NCBI GenBank assembly: GCA_964567785.1
Contig: CAZMOK010000033.1
Location: forward strand, 1-29,851
Length of the DNA: 29,851 nt
DNA from: CAZMOK01 sp964567785
GTDB lineage: Bacteria; Bacteroidota; Bacteroidia; Bacteroidales; JAGOPY01
Direction of reading: 5' to 3'
Shown here piece after piece: positions 8,258 through 15,302 of the stretch (its first letter is position 1; each line of letters opens with the position of its first letter). The position numbers were made by a program, and so were the translations under genes. The notes beneath the pieces were generated by a model, which made no database searches, was not told the DNA's origin, and worked only from the letters and a program-made list of their open reading frames with translations.

Positions 8258-10071
8258 TTTTCAGTTATTAGGTCAGTGTTAAGCATTTTATCTTCGAACC
8301 AGGTCTTTTTAATTTCCCCGGTGAGGTATTTTTCGATCATCAGCGTGGCGATCGGGGCTGCCCAGGTTGATCCGTAGCCGCTGTTTTCCACAACCACCGA
8401 GATGGCGATTTCGGGGTCATCTTTAGGGGCAAAGGCAATGAAAACCGAATGATTCTCTCCGTGGGGGTTCTGGGCTGTACCGGTTTTTCCGCAGATCGCC
8501 AGCGTATCTGCCTTATACCACCTTGCTGAGCCGTGTTCCCCTTCGTAAACGAGCTCCATGCCATTTACCACAACTTCGAACAAATCTTTATCGATAGACA
8601 CTGTTTTCTTCTCCCTGAAACGATCAAGTTTACCCTCTCCGTTCCTGATCTCCTTTACAAGGTGAGGGGGGTAATAGTATCCCCTGTTGGCAATGATCGA
8701 TACAACATTGGCAAGTTGGAGAGGTGTTAGTTCAATTTCTCCCTGGCCTATGGAAAGCGAGCGTACCGTAATCGCTCTCCATCCGCTTTTTCCATAGTAT
8801 TTATCGAAATAATTGTGTGGGGGCAGGTTTCCGTCACTCTGTTCAACCAGGTCAGTTTCCAGCAGGTTTCCCACACCAAACTGTTCCACCATTTCCTTCC
8901 AGTGATCGTATCCCTCCTGAATATTGGTATAAACGGGTTTTTCCAGTATTGTTTTAAAAACTTCCCAGAAATATGGATTGCATGACTGCTCAATGGCGTG
9001 CAGCAGGTCGAGGGGTGCTTCATGCTCATGACTGCATGGTATAGGGTAGCTGGCCAGGCCGTTGCACCCATATTCTGTGCTTGTCCGTAATACATTGTCC
9101 TGCATGGCTATCAGGGCATTGACCAATTTGAAAGTTGACCCCGGGGGGTACTGGGCCATGGTCGCCCTGTTAAAGAGGGGCTGAAGTGTGTCCCTGCTGA
9201 GCTTCGTAAAGTTCTTCGAACGGATGCGTCCCACCAGCAGGTTCGGATCGTAGTTCGGACTTGATACCAGGGCGAGAATCTCACCGTTGCGTGGGTCGAT
9301 CGCCACCACACTGCCTTTTTTGTTCTGAAGAAGGCGTTCACCATATTTCTGCAGTTCCAGGTCGAGGCTCAGGACCAGGTCACGCCCTGCAACAGCACTT
9401 GTATCGTACCTGCCATCCTCGAAGCTGCCCTGTTCCCTGTTGAAAACATCAACCATTACGATCTTGAGGCCTTTTTCTCCTCTCAGGGTATTCTCGTAGG
9501 CCTTTTCAATACCACTTTTGCCGATATAATCACCTGATCTGTAATAGGAAGATTTATTGATGTCTGACCGGCTAACTTCCGTTACATAGCCCAGGACATG
9601 CGCGGCTATTGGATGAGGATACTTTCTCAATGTTCTTGCCTGCACATAAAATCCTGGGAACCTGAAAAGCACCTCTTCAAGATATCCATGCTCTTCTTTT
9701 GAGATCTGTTCAAGGAACACAGAAGGCTTATAGTATGAATATCGCTTTGCTTCATTGAGCCTTTCTGTAAATTCTTCCTTTTTAAGGTTAAGAAGGGTGC
9801 AGAGCGAAGCCGTATCGAAGCTTTTAAGCTGACCCGGGACCACAAGCAGGTCGTAGGCAGCCTCATTATAAACCAGCAACTCACCGTTTCGGTCGTATAT
9901 AAGCCCTCGCGGGGGATATTGTGTAATGTACCTGAGCACATTGTTTTCGGCCGAAAGCTTGTACTCGCTGTCGAAAACCTGGAGTTTGAAGAGTCTTATG
10001 GAAAAAAGGATGCCTACGAAAATGAAGATACCGATTATCAATAGTTTTCTCTGTTCGTAAGCTTTTCTCAT
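8254..10071 (-). CDS. mrdA: penicillin-binding protein 2, elongasome transpeptidase
   Basis: This class B PBP cross-links the glycan made by RodA. The 605-residue protein has a membrane anchor (about 10-28, LLIIGIFIFVGILFSIRLF), a pedestal/dimerisation domain (PRGLIYDRNGELL at about 54-66), and a transpeptidase domain with all three active-site motifs: STFK at 312-315 (Ser312 nucleophile), SCN at 363-365 and KTG at 529-531. Length is normal for the family. It overlaps rodA by 4 bases, so translation is coupled. In many Bacteroidota this pair follows mreBCD, but here the upstream neighbour is an unrelated MORN gene on the same strand whose own terminator lies between them. An imperfect promoter is therefore expected in 10072-10190; I could not identify it. 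Confidence 0.95.
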   Translation of the reverse strand: MRKAYEQRKLLIIGIFIFVGILFSIRLFKLQVFDSEYKLSAENNVLRYITQYPPRGLIYDRNGELLVYNEAAYDLLVVPGQLKSFDTASLCTLLNLKKEEFTERLNEAKRYSYYKPSVFLEQISKEEHGYLEEVLFRFPGFYVQARTLRKYPHPIAAHVLGYVTEVSRSDINKSSYYRSGDYIGKSGIEKAYENTLRGEKGLKIVMVDVFNREQGSFEDGRYDTSAVAGRDLVLSLDLELQKYGERLLQNKKGSVVAIDPRNGEILALVSSPNYDPNLLVGRIRSKNFTKLSRDTLQPLFNRATMAQYPPGSTFKLVNALIAMQDNVLRTSTEYGCNGLASYPIPCSHEHEAPLDLLHAIEQSCNPYFWEVFKTILEKPVYTNIQEGYDHWKEMVEQFGVGNLLETDLVEQSDGNLPPHNYFDKYYGKSGWRAITVRSLSIGQGEIELTPLQLANVVSIIANRGYYYPPHLVKEIRNGEGKLDRFREKKTVSIDKDLFEVVVNGMELVYEGEHGSARWYKADTLAICGKTGTAQNPHGENHSVFIAFAPKDDPEIAISVVVENSGYGSTWAAPIATLMIEKYLTGEIKKTWFEDKMLNTDLITEN

Positions 10072-10190
10072 CAGTCGATTAAAAGTGGAGGAAGTTGAGT
10101 TTATACAAAGATATTCATAATTGAAGTTCTGGTAAATTAAAACAGCATGCTGTTGATGAATTAAGGCCTGAATAAGAAATAGGAGGAAAT

Positions 10191-10217
10191 AAAAAAAGGC
10201 CGGCTATGAAACCGGCC
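10191..10217 (-). terminator. intrinsic terminator of the MORN-repeat gene
   Basis: On the minus strand GGCCGG and CCGGCC form a stem with an 8-base loop, followed directly by seven Ts (plus-strand A-run 10191-10197). It starts 33 bases after the stop of the gene at 10250-10711. Confidence 0.88.
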
Positions 10218-10249
10218 CTTCGCTAATGGTTATTGATCACAAGCAGAAA

Positions 10250-10711
10250 TTAATCTGCATAGTGTTTTTCAAGAGCTACATTTCCACTTTCATCCCACAT
10301 GATCCAGTCACCTTGCTTTTCGCCCATGACATAATATAGCTCATATCTTTTGTTACCTTCTTTATCCCATAGGTACCAATAACCATGTTTTAATCCGTTT
10401 TTATAATTGGCCTCGCCGGTCTTTACCTGGTCTTCATTCCATGTAACCCAGGTGCCGTCCTTATGGCCTTTTTTGTATGAGCGTTGTTCTTTTTTCAGCC
10501 CGTTTTCATAATAAAATGTGCTTGTGCCGTCAAGCAGGCCTTTAAGGTATGATTTCTCAGCTTTGAGGTTGCCGTTATCGTATTTTTCAACTACGACACC
10601 GGTAAAAGGCTTGTTGCCCTTATAAAGTTTCCCTCTCTTTTCAACAAATTCCTGTGCCGAAACATAGGATACAAAGATCAAACTGAAAATCAATAACATT
10701 AGCTTTTTCAT
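10250..10711 (-). CDS. secreted MORN-2 repeat protein
   Basis: The protein has 153 residues with a clean signal peptide (MKKLMLLIFSLIFVSYVSA, cleavage before Q20). The mature part is about five MORN-2 repeats of 20-24 residues following the pattern Y-NG-LK-E-Y--G---G-W: for example YDNGNLKAEKSYLKGLLDGT, YENGLKKEQRSYKKGHKDGT and DKEGNKRYELYYVMGEKQGD. Databases often label such proteins YwqK-family antitoxin, but no toxin gene is adjacent and the export signal argues against a cytoplasmic antitoxin role. MORN-2 repeats in Bacteroidota exported proteins are of unknown function. The gene stands alone, with a strong AAAGGAG site 8 bases before the ATG, a perfect -7 box at 10757-10764 and its own terminator. 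Confidence 0.88.
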   Translation of the reverse strand: MKKLMLLIFSLIFVSYVSAQEFVEKRGKLYKGNKPFTGVVVEKYDNGNLKAEKSYLKGLLDGTSTFYYENGLKKEQRSYKKGHKDGTWVTWNEDQVKTGEANYKNGLKHGYWYLWDKEGNKRYELYYVMGEKQGDWIMWDESGNVALEKHYAD

Positions 10712-10756
10712 GGCGCACTCCTTTCTTGTTAATTGTTTTTACGCGCTCTATCATAA

Positions 10757-10764
10757 CAAAGATA
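10757..10764 (-). promoter_or_regulatory. -7 box (TATCTTTG) for the MORN-repeat gene
   Basis: TATCTTTG on the minus strand matches TAnnTTTG exactly, 45 bases upstream of the ATG at 10711. The flanking DNA is very AT-rich. Confidence 0.6.
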
Positions 10765-10948
10765 CAAAAAAATTAACATAAAGTTAATATTACATTAATA
10801 TAAGATTAACAATTAGAGGTTGAAAGGGCTTTAAAGAGCTGTAAAATAAGCCCATGCAGATCAAATAGAATAAATCTAAATAATTATAATTGAAAAAAAC
10901 AAATTAGCGGAAGGAAGCTGGGGGAAACAAGAATAAAAAGGAACGTAT

Positions 10949-11299
10949 TTAGTCGTACTGTGTAAGGGCTACAACCATTGATTGGTTTTCTCCCCTCTTG
11001 ACCTCTATATCCTCGATAAGCTGCTCTTTATAAGATATGTAAGAAACCTTGAACTGGTAAGTGCCGGGCTTGAGACCTTTGATCTCGAATTTTCCTTCTA
11101 TGTCGGTAGCAATCTCGATATCAGTGCCTTCTACCTCAATAGTGGCGCAAACAAGCTTTTCATTTGTGTTTTTGTCAATGATCTGTCCCTCAACGGATGT
11201 TTCATGAACAGAACCGAAGGTATTGTCGTTGTCTTCCCCGGCCAGAAGGCCTGCGGGAAGGATCAATATGCTCAGGACTATGAAGGTCTTTTTGATCAT
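10949..11299 (-). CDS. exported carboxypeptidase-regulatory-like domain protein
   Basis: The 116-residue protein has a signal peptide (MIKKTFIVLSILILPAGLLA, cleavage near residue 20). It carries one CarboxypepD_reg-like beta-sandwich at about 33-110: VEGQIIDKNTNEKLVCATIEVEGT, then IATDIEGKFEIKGLKPGTYQFKVSYISYKEQLIEDIEV. This domain usually forms the N-terminus of SusC/TonB-dependent receptors. Here it stands alone with no barrel or plug after it, and the stop at 10949 is not followed by a continuing frame, so it is a free-standing domain protein rather than a visible receptor fragment. Its role is unknown. A perfect -7 box lies 22 bases upstream. Confidence 0.85.
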   Translation of the reverse strand: MIKKTFIVLSILILPAGLLAGEDNDNTFGSVHETSVEGQIIDKNTNEKLVCATIEVEGTDIEIATDIEGKFEIKGLKPGTYQFKVSYISYKEQLIEDIEVKRGENQSMVVALTQYD

Positions 11300-11321
11300 A
11301 AACTGACATTATTCTAACCCG

Positions 11322-11329
11322 CAAAATTA
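11322..11329 (-). promoter_or_regulatory. -7 box (TAATTTTG) for the regulatory-like domain gene
   Basis: TAATTTTG on the minus strand is an exact TAnnTTTG match, with its upstream edge 30 bases from the ATG at 11299. No convincing -33 TTG was found. Confidence 0.6.
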
Positions 11330-11424
11330 GGTGTGCTATATTAACTGAAAGTGAAGAAATGATTATGAAATATTTATCAGTGTGTTAAGCAAATGTTAAC
11401 CTCGAGGGGTATGCCTTGACCGGA

Positions 11425-11970
11425 TTAACGCCTCACTATGGTATCTGTGGCGATAACATTGCTCTTGTTGAGGGAACGGTCGTAAATGAAAGCCTCGAAC
11501 ATCAGGGAGTCAAAATCAGAGTTGTAGTTATAAATGAAGAGCGTGTCGTAGATCTCTCCTGAAATGGATTTGTTGACGGCGTCGGGTGTGAGGGACGGAA
11601 ACCTGGAGCTCTGGGTGATCGTGTCGAATTGCTGGGTTGAGGGATTGTAAAATGTAAGGGGCACCTCGGTTTTAACCCCGTTACGTATTTCGAAGTAGGT
11701 CAATACAAGGTTATAGTAATATTCACTGCCGTAATTGAAGGGAGGCATAGTGTCCCGGTCCCTGAGGCCAAGGTCACCATCCCCGTCCTGGAATGAAAAC
11801 TTCAACACCCCCCTGGTATATACAGTGTCATCGGGGTTGAATACCCTCTCAAAACCAATGTATTCAATCTCGGGTTCATCAGGAAATTCGTCCAGTTTCT
11901 TGCACGAACCGGCGATAATGGCCAGGGCAAGTACCGAAATAATTGCAGTTATGTGTAACTTAGATTTCAT
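11425..11970 (-). CDS. Bacteroidota lipoprotein of unknown function
   Basis: The frame can be extended upstream to 12105, but the ATG at 11970 is preferred. It has AAGGAAG seven bases before it and begins a proper lipoprotein signal (MKSKLHITAIISVLALAIIAGSC, Cys23), while the longer version would run into the divergent gene at 12019. The mature protein (about 158 residues) is acidic at its start (KKLDEFPDEPEIEYIGFERV) and contains LKFSFQDGDGDLGLRDRD, an Asp/Gly-rich segment common in a family of Bacteroidota lipoproteins and possibly Ca2+-binding (inference). The rest looks like beta strands. It is predicted to be lipidated and in the outer membrane or periplasm. Only 48 bases separate its ATG from that of the LuxE-like gene, so their promoters must overlap. 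Confidence 0.82.
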   Translation of the reverse strand: MKSKLHITAIISVLALAIIAGSCKKLDEFPDEPEIEYIGFERVFNPDDTVYTRGVLKFSFQDGDGDLGLRDRDTMPPFNYGSEYYYNLVLTYFEIRNGVKTEVPLTFYNPSTQQFDTITQSSRFPSLTPDAVNKSISGEIYDTLFIYNYNSDFDSLMFEAFIYDRSLNKSNVIATDTIVRR

Positions 11971-12018
11971 TATCGCTTCCTTATAAACGTAAAATTTGCG
12001 TTCTTGTTTTTTATTTTG

Positions 12019-13005
12019 ATGAGAGATAAACTCCGCAATAAAATTTTTCAAATCAAAGACGGTGCCGGTTTCGAGGAAACCTGCATCGAAATGTTCCGTT
12101 ATCAATACAAATTTAATACCATATACCGTAAATTCAGCGATCTTCTGGGTATTACTCCTTCTTCAGTGGATAAGATCGAAAAGATACCTTTCCTTCCTAT
12201 CGAATTTTTCAAGGGGCACAAAGTAGTTACAGGTAAGCCTGTTGGTGATTTTACTGTATTTGAAAGCAGTGGCACGACCGGATCGGATGTTTCAAAGCAT
12301 TACGTAAAAGAGATCGAACTTTACAGGGAGAGTTTCACCCGGGGGTTTGAACTTTTTTTTGGCCCCGTGAACTCATATTCCATCCTTGCCCTTCTGCCGT
12401 CTTACCTCGAAAGGCCGGGTTCATCACTTGTTTATATGATCAATGATTTCATTAAAAAAACAAAGGAAAATGGAAGCGGTTCCTACCTGTACGATCATGA
12501 AGCTTTGCTTGGGAAGATCGGGGAACTTCAGAAATCAGGAAACAGGATAATCCTCTGGGGGGTTTCATTTGCCCTGCTCGGCCTGGCCGGCAGAACGGGG
12601 ATCAGCCTGGAGGATGTAATGGTCTTCGAGACAGGGGGTATGAAGGGAAGAAGAAGGGAAATGACCCGTAAAGAACTTCATGAATCTCTGAAGAAAGGTT
12701 TTAAGATCGAAACCGTATATTCTGAATACGGAATGACCGAACTGATGTCGCAGGCCTATTCAAAAGGTTCCGGTGTCTTCACCACCGTACCCTGGATGAA
12801 GGTTCTCATACGCGACATGAATGATCCCCTGGACTATACTGTCAGGGGCAAAACCGGGGGCATTAATATCATCGACCTGGCCAATATAGATTCCTGCTGC
12901 TTCATTGCCACACAGGATCTCGGCAGGCTGCATGATGACGAAAGTTTCGAGGTAATGGGCCGGTTCGACAACAGCGATGTGAGGGGTTGCAACCTGATGA
13001 TTTAA
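12019..13005 (+). CDS. LuxE-like acyl-protein synthetase (adenylate-forming enzyme)
   Basis: The family (LuxE/PaaK-like) activates a carboxylic acid with ATP and passes the acyl group to a protein or thiol. The 328-residue protein shows ESSGTTGSDVSKHY at about 82-95 (ATP/phosphate loop, cf. SGTTG-PK), TGGMKGRRREM at 205-215 (LuxE-typical), SEYGMTELMSQAY at 235-247 (the A5 YG-TE motif) and TQDLGRL at 298-304 (the A8 TGDLG equivalent). There is no separate C-terminal lid domain, as in LuxE. A TTG at 12004 in the same frame is a weaker start than the ATG chosen. No luxC, luxD, polyketide or peptide-synthetase genes are nearby, so the substrate is unknown. It converges on a Nudix gene, with 25 bases between stops. 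Confidence 0.87.
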   Translation: MRDKLRNKIFQIKDGAGFEETCIEMFRYQYKFNTIYRKFSDLLGITPSSVDKIEKIPFLPIEFFKGHKVVTGKPVGDFTVFESSGTTGSDVSKHYVKEIELYRESFTRGFELFFGPVNSYSILALLPSYLERPGSSLVYMINDFIKKTKENGSGSYLYDHEALLGKIGELQKSGNRIILWGVSFALLGLAGRTGISLEDVMVFETGGMKGRRREMTRKELHESLKKGFKIETVYSEYGMTELMSQAYSKGSGVFTTVPWMKVLIRDMNDPLDYTVRGKTGGINIIDLANIDSCCFIATQDLGRLHDDESFEVMGRFDNSDVRGCNLMI

Positions 13006-13030
13006 GATTTCAGAGTTTCACTAATAACCC

Positions 13031-13465
13031 TTAAACTCTCGCCCTTTCTAACGCCATCGCGATCATCTGATCATGATCGAAGGCCAGTTCGGGGAGTGAG
13101 TCCACCTTGAACCAGGCAGCCTCTTTGGCATCATCGGCTCCTTTTGCATCAGAGTTCTCTTTGGTGGTAAAGCCATAATAGGTAACAGTTACAACCCTTG
13201 CCCGGGGGTCCCTGCCCGGATCCCCAAAAGCGTGAAGTTGCCTGAGATCGATCCCCGTGAGGCCTGTTTCTTCCCTCAATTCCCGTCTGGCAGATTCTTC
13301 CAGTGTTTCATCCATGTCGATAAAGCCACCGGGGAGGGCCCACTTGTTTTGGTAAGGCGGGTTAAGTCGTTTGATAAGCAATACTTCAGTGTCTTCATCC
13401 GCTTTGCGAAAAATTATACAGTCAACAGAAACGCAGGGACGCGGATATTCATATGTGTAGCTCAT
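13031..13465 (-). CDS. Nudix hydrolase
   Basis: The 144-residue protein has a perfect Nudix box at 47-69: Gly47, five residues, Glu53, seven residues, then REL-REETGL (Arg61, Glu62, Glu65, Glu66, Gly68). It cleaves nucleoside diphosphates linked to another group and needs a divalent metal at the box glutamates. The flanks (LLIKRLNPPYQNKWALPGGF before, FGDPGRDPRARVVTVTYYGF after) are typical of ADP-ribose/NADH-pyrophosphatase-like members, but the true substrate cannot be read. A longer frame starts at 13525, but it would run through the terminator at 13493-13518, so the ATG at 13465 (MSYTYEYPRP) is preferred. No C-terminal winged-helix domain is present, so it is not an NrtR-type regulator. 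Confidence 0.9.
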   Translation of the reverse strand: MSYTYEYPRPCVSVDCIIFRKADEDTEVLLIKRLNPPYQNKWALPGGFIDMDETLEESARRELREETGLTGIDLRQLHAFGDPGRDPRARVVTVTYYGFTTKENSDAKGADDAKEAAWFKVDSLPELAFDHDQMIAMALERARV

Positions 13466-13492
13466 AATGCAAAGATTATGATCAAATATAGC

Positions 13493-13518
13493 AAAAACCC
13501 GGCAGTGGGGCTGCCGGG
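13493..13518 (-). terminator. intrinsic terminator of the DIPF-repeat gene
   Basis: On the minus strand CCCGGCAG and CTGCCGGG form a perfect 8-bp GC-rich stem with a 5-base loop, followed by TTTTT (plus-strand A-run 13493-13497). It lies 31 bases beyond the stop of the gene at 13550-14359 and separates it from the Nudix gene. Confidence 0.88.
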
Positions 13519-13549
13519 CTTTCAAACTGCAATCACAATGTTTAACTAA

Positions 13550-14359
13550 TCACAAATCTATAGTAGGGTGGGAGTAATAGAAAAGTTTCTTTCCGTCAAG
13601 CGTGAGGCTTTTTCCTGTGACCCAGGAATCTCCCAGCTTTTCCATTATTTTGTTTATCAATCTGTTGTAATCCAAGTCTTCTTTGATCAATGTATTTACT
13701 GATTCAGGCAAAGTGACTGTAACAGAAGATACCTCGGTGGAAAACCGGATTTTCTTCTTTTCACCGCAGCAATTATGTTCGCAGTAGATCTCCCTGGTAT
13801 TGAACGGGAGGTCGTCAACATTTTCCTCATCAAAAAAATCTGCAAAGATCTGGTTAAAGGCATTATTGAATATGACTTCTGTTGTATTGAAAGGAATATC
13901 GTTTATATAACTTTCATTTTCCTCCATGCTGATAGAACTGCTTTTCAACAGGGAATTAGTGGCCAGCACTGAGGTTTCAAACGGAATGTCCTCAATATAA
14001 GCTTCCTCAGGGAAGCAATCAATATCAGAGAAGCAGTGGTCGACATACATTTTACGGGTATTGAAAGGGATATCATCCACATAGGCTTCGTCATTCAGCG
14101 ACAGCGCGGGGTTCGACCCCGGGTTCATTGCAACCATCATGCCCGTGTTGAACGGAATGTCATTCACTTCATTTTCTTCGCTTAAGCCCCAGTTACTCGT
14201 AAATAATGAATGATCGGGAGTTGTACTGGCAACTACCTCCGTACTGAAGGGGATATCATCCACATTGGGCTCATTTTCGAGCTGTGGGCTCATACCGTCG
14301 GCATTTACTGCCAGTGCCATCATTATGACTATTGTAAATATGCTTATGGTTAATTTCAT
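13550..14359 (-). CDS. secreted protein with six (D/N/E)DIPFNT motif repeats
   Basis: I do not recognise a named family. From the ATG at 14359 the protein has 269 residues and a signal peptide (MKLTISIFTIVIMMALAVNA). Residues 33-188 hold six copies of a short motif: VDDIPFST (33-40), VNDIPFNT (65-72), VDDIPFNT (94-101), IEDIPFET (122-129), INDIPFNT (152-159) and VDDLPFNT (181-188). Spacing is 28-32 residues, each copy is preceded by acidic E-E/N-E residues, and the sequence between motifs is poorly conserved. A decayed seventh copy (KIRFSTEV, 203-210) follows a Cys-rich CEHNCCGEKKK. The C-terminus (about 215-269) is a different, possibly folded region with IKEDLDYNRLINKIMEKLG. It is transcribed alone: terminator downstream, near-consensus -7 box upstream. 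It could be a repeat scaffold or ligand-binding surface protein (inference). Confidence 0.85.
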   Translation of the reverse strand: MKLTISIFTIVIMMALAVNADGMSPQLENEPNVDDIPFSTEVVASTTPDHSLFTSNWGLSEENEVNDIPFNTGMMVAMNPGSNPALSLNDEAYVDDIPFNTRKMYVDHCFSDIDCFPEEAYIEDIPFETSVLATNSLLKSSSISMEENESYINDIPFNTTEVIFNNAFNQIFADFFDEENVDDLPFNTREIYCEHNCCGEKKKIRFSTEVSSVTVTLPESVNTLIKEDLDYNRLINKIMEKLGDSWVTGKSLTLDGKKLFYYSHPTIDL

Positions 14360-14405
14360 GGCTCTGTATTTTATATTGTTATTACTTAAGTATCCATTCT
14401 TGTGC

Positions 14406-14413
14406 CAAAGTTC
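14406..14413 (-). promoter_or_regulatory. near-consensus -7 box (GAACTTTG) for the DIPF-repeat gene
   Basis: GAACTTTG on the minus strand differs from TAnnTTTG only at the first base and lies 46 bases upstream of the ATG at 14359. Confidence 0.35.
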
Positions 14414-14615
14414 ATAAAACATTACATAACAGATTATTATGAGGAATGTTCATTGATGTTAGAGAAGGAAAACTGTACACCTTTAAACAATTGTGTACGG
14501 TGTCGGACAAACTTTTGGCGGTTAATCTGAACTCAAAGAACGTCTCATATTAATAAGACAGGTTCAGGTGTCCATCTGTTACACTTTCCGGGGAAGAAAA
14601 ATTAGCAAGAATTGC

Positions 14616-14638
14616 AAAAAGCCTTTAAATCAGGCTTT
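14616..14638 (-). terminator. intrinsic terminator overlapping the end of rsmI
   Basis: On the minus strand AAAGCCT pairs with AGGCTTT across a 7-base loop, and the right arm runs into further Ts (TTTTTGC). The left arm is made of the last codons and stop of rsmI (AAA GCC TGA). It ends the three-gene operon that starts at 17425. Confidence 0.8.
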
Positions 14639-15301
14639 ACCGGCTACTACAAGAACTATTTCTCCCTTAACTTCCTTGCTCTCAAAGTGATCAGCCAATG
14701 ATCCGAGTGTGCCGCGGGCATTCTCCTCGTGGATTTTGGTGAGTTCCCTGCATACGCAGGCCTGCCTGTCTTCTCCAAGGTGACCGGCAAGTTGATTGAG
14801 GGTCTTTACTATCCTGTGGGGGGATTCAAAAAGCACCATCGTCATTGAAATTTCTGCCATTTCTTCAAGCCTTGTATTCCTTCCTTTCTTATGAGGGAGG
14901 AAACCAAGAAACAGGAACTGGTCACAGGGGATGCCCGACTGCACTACTGCTGGTATGATGGAGGTGGGCCCGGGCAGGCATTCAACCTCTATGCCGTTGC
15001 GGATGCATTCCCTGGCAAGAAGGAAGCCGGGGTCAGATATTCCGGGTGTCCCGGCATCGGTCACAAGTGCAACTACCTCTGAATTTAAGATCCTGCTTAT
15101 TGCTGATTTAAGGATCTTATGCTCATTGTGTTGATGGTAAGGGACGAGTTTATTCTCAATTTCGTAATGTTTCAGCAGATTCCCGGTTGTGCGGGTATCT
15201 TCAGCCATTATGAGATCGGCCTTTTTCAACACTTCAACAGCCCTGTAAGTGATGTCCTTCAGGTTTCCTATGGGAGTGGGAACTAAAACAAGCCGTGGCA
15301 T
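14630..15301 (-). CDS. rsmI: 16S rRNA (cytidine-1402-2'-O)-methyltransferase RsmI
   Basis: RsmI uses S-adenosylmethionine to 2'-O-methylate C1402 in the 16S rRNA decoding centre. The 223-residue protein shows the tetrapyrrole-methylase fold motifs: LVPTPIGNLKDITYRAVEVL near the N-terminus, AEDTRTTGNLLKHYEI (about 34-49), VTDAGTPGISDPGFLL (about 80-95) and LPGPTSIIPAVVQSGIP (about 109-125). It is about 60 residues shorter than the E. coli enzyme (286), lacking the C-terminal domain, which I believe is normal for Bacteroidota. Its ATG is one base after the M28 peptidase stop (TGA C ATG), so it is the last gene of a coupled operon. Confidence 0.94.
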   Translation of the reverse strand: MPRLVLVPTPIGNLKDITYRAVEVLKKADLIMAEDTRTTGNLLKHYEIENKLVPYHQHNEHKILKSAISRILNSEVVALVTDAGTPGISDPGFLLARECIRNGIEVECLPGPTSIIPAVVQSGIPCDQFLFLGFLPHKKGRNTRLEEMAEISMTMVLFESPHRIVKTLNQLAGHLGEDRQACVCRELTKIHEENARGTLGSLADHFESKEVKGEIVLVVAGKA

Positions 15302-15302
15302 G

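Noticed and set aside
10141..10154. 14-bp perfect palindrome AACAGCATGCTGTT upstream of PBP2
   Set aside because: A palindrome of this length is expected about twice by chance in 30 kb, and no second copy was seen.
10250..10711. YwqK-type antitoxin of a toxin-antitoxin pair
   Set aside because: The protein has a signal peptide, stands alone between its own promoter and terminator, and has no toxin-like neighbour.
11971..12105. N-terminal extension of the lipoprotein gene
   Set aside because: It overlaps the divergent LuxE-like gene and would bury the lipoprotein signal; the ATG at 11970 has a good ribosome site.
13012..13039. AGAGTTT/AAACTCT stem between the LuxE-like and Nudix genes as a terminator
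   Set aside because: It is a seven-bp AT-rich stem with a 14-base loop and no T-tract, partly inside the Nudix coding end; too weak to call.
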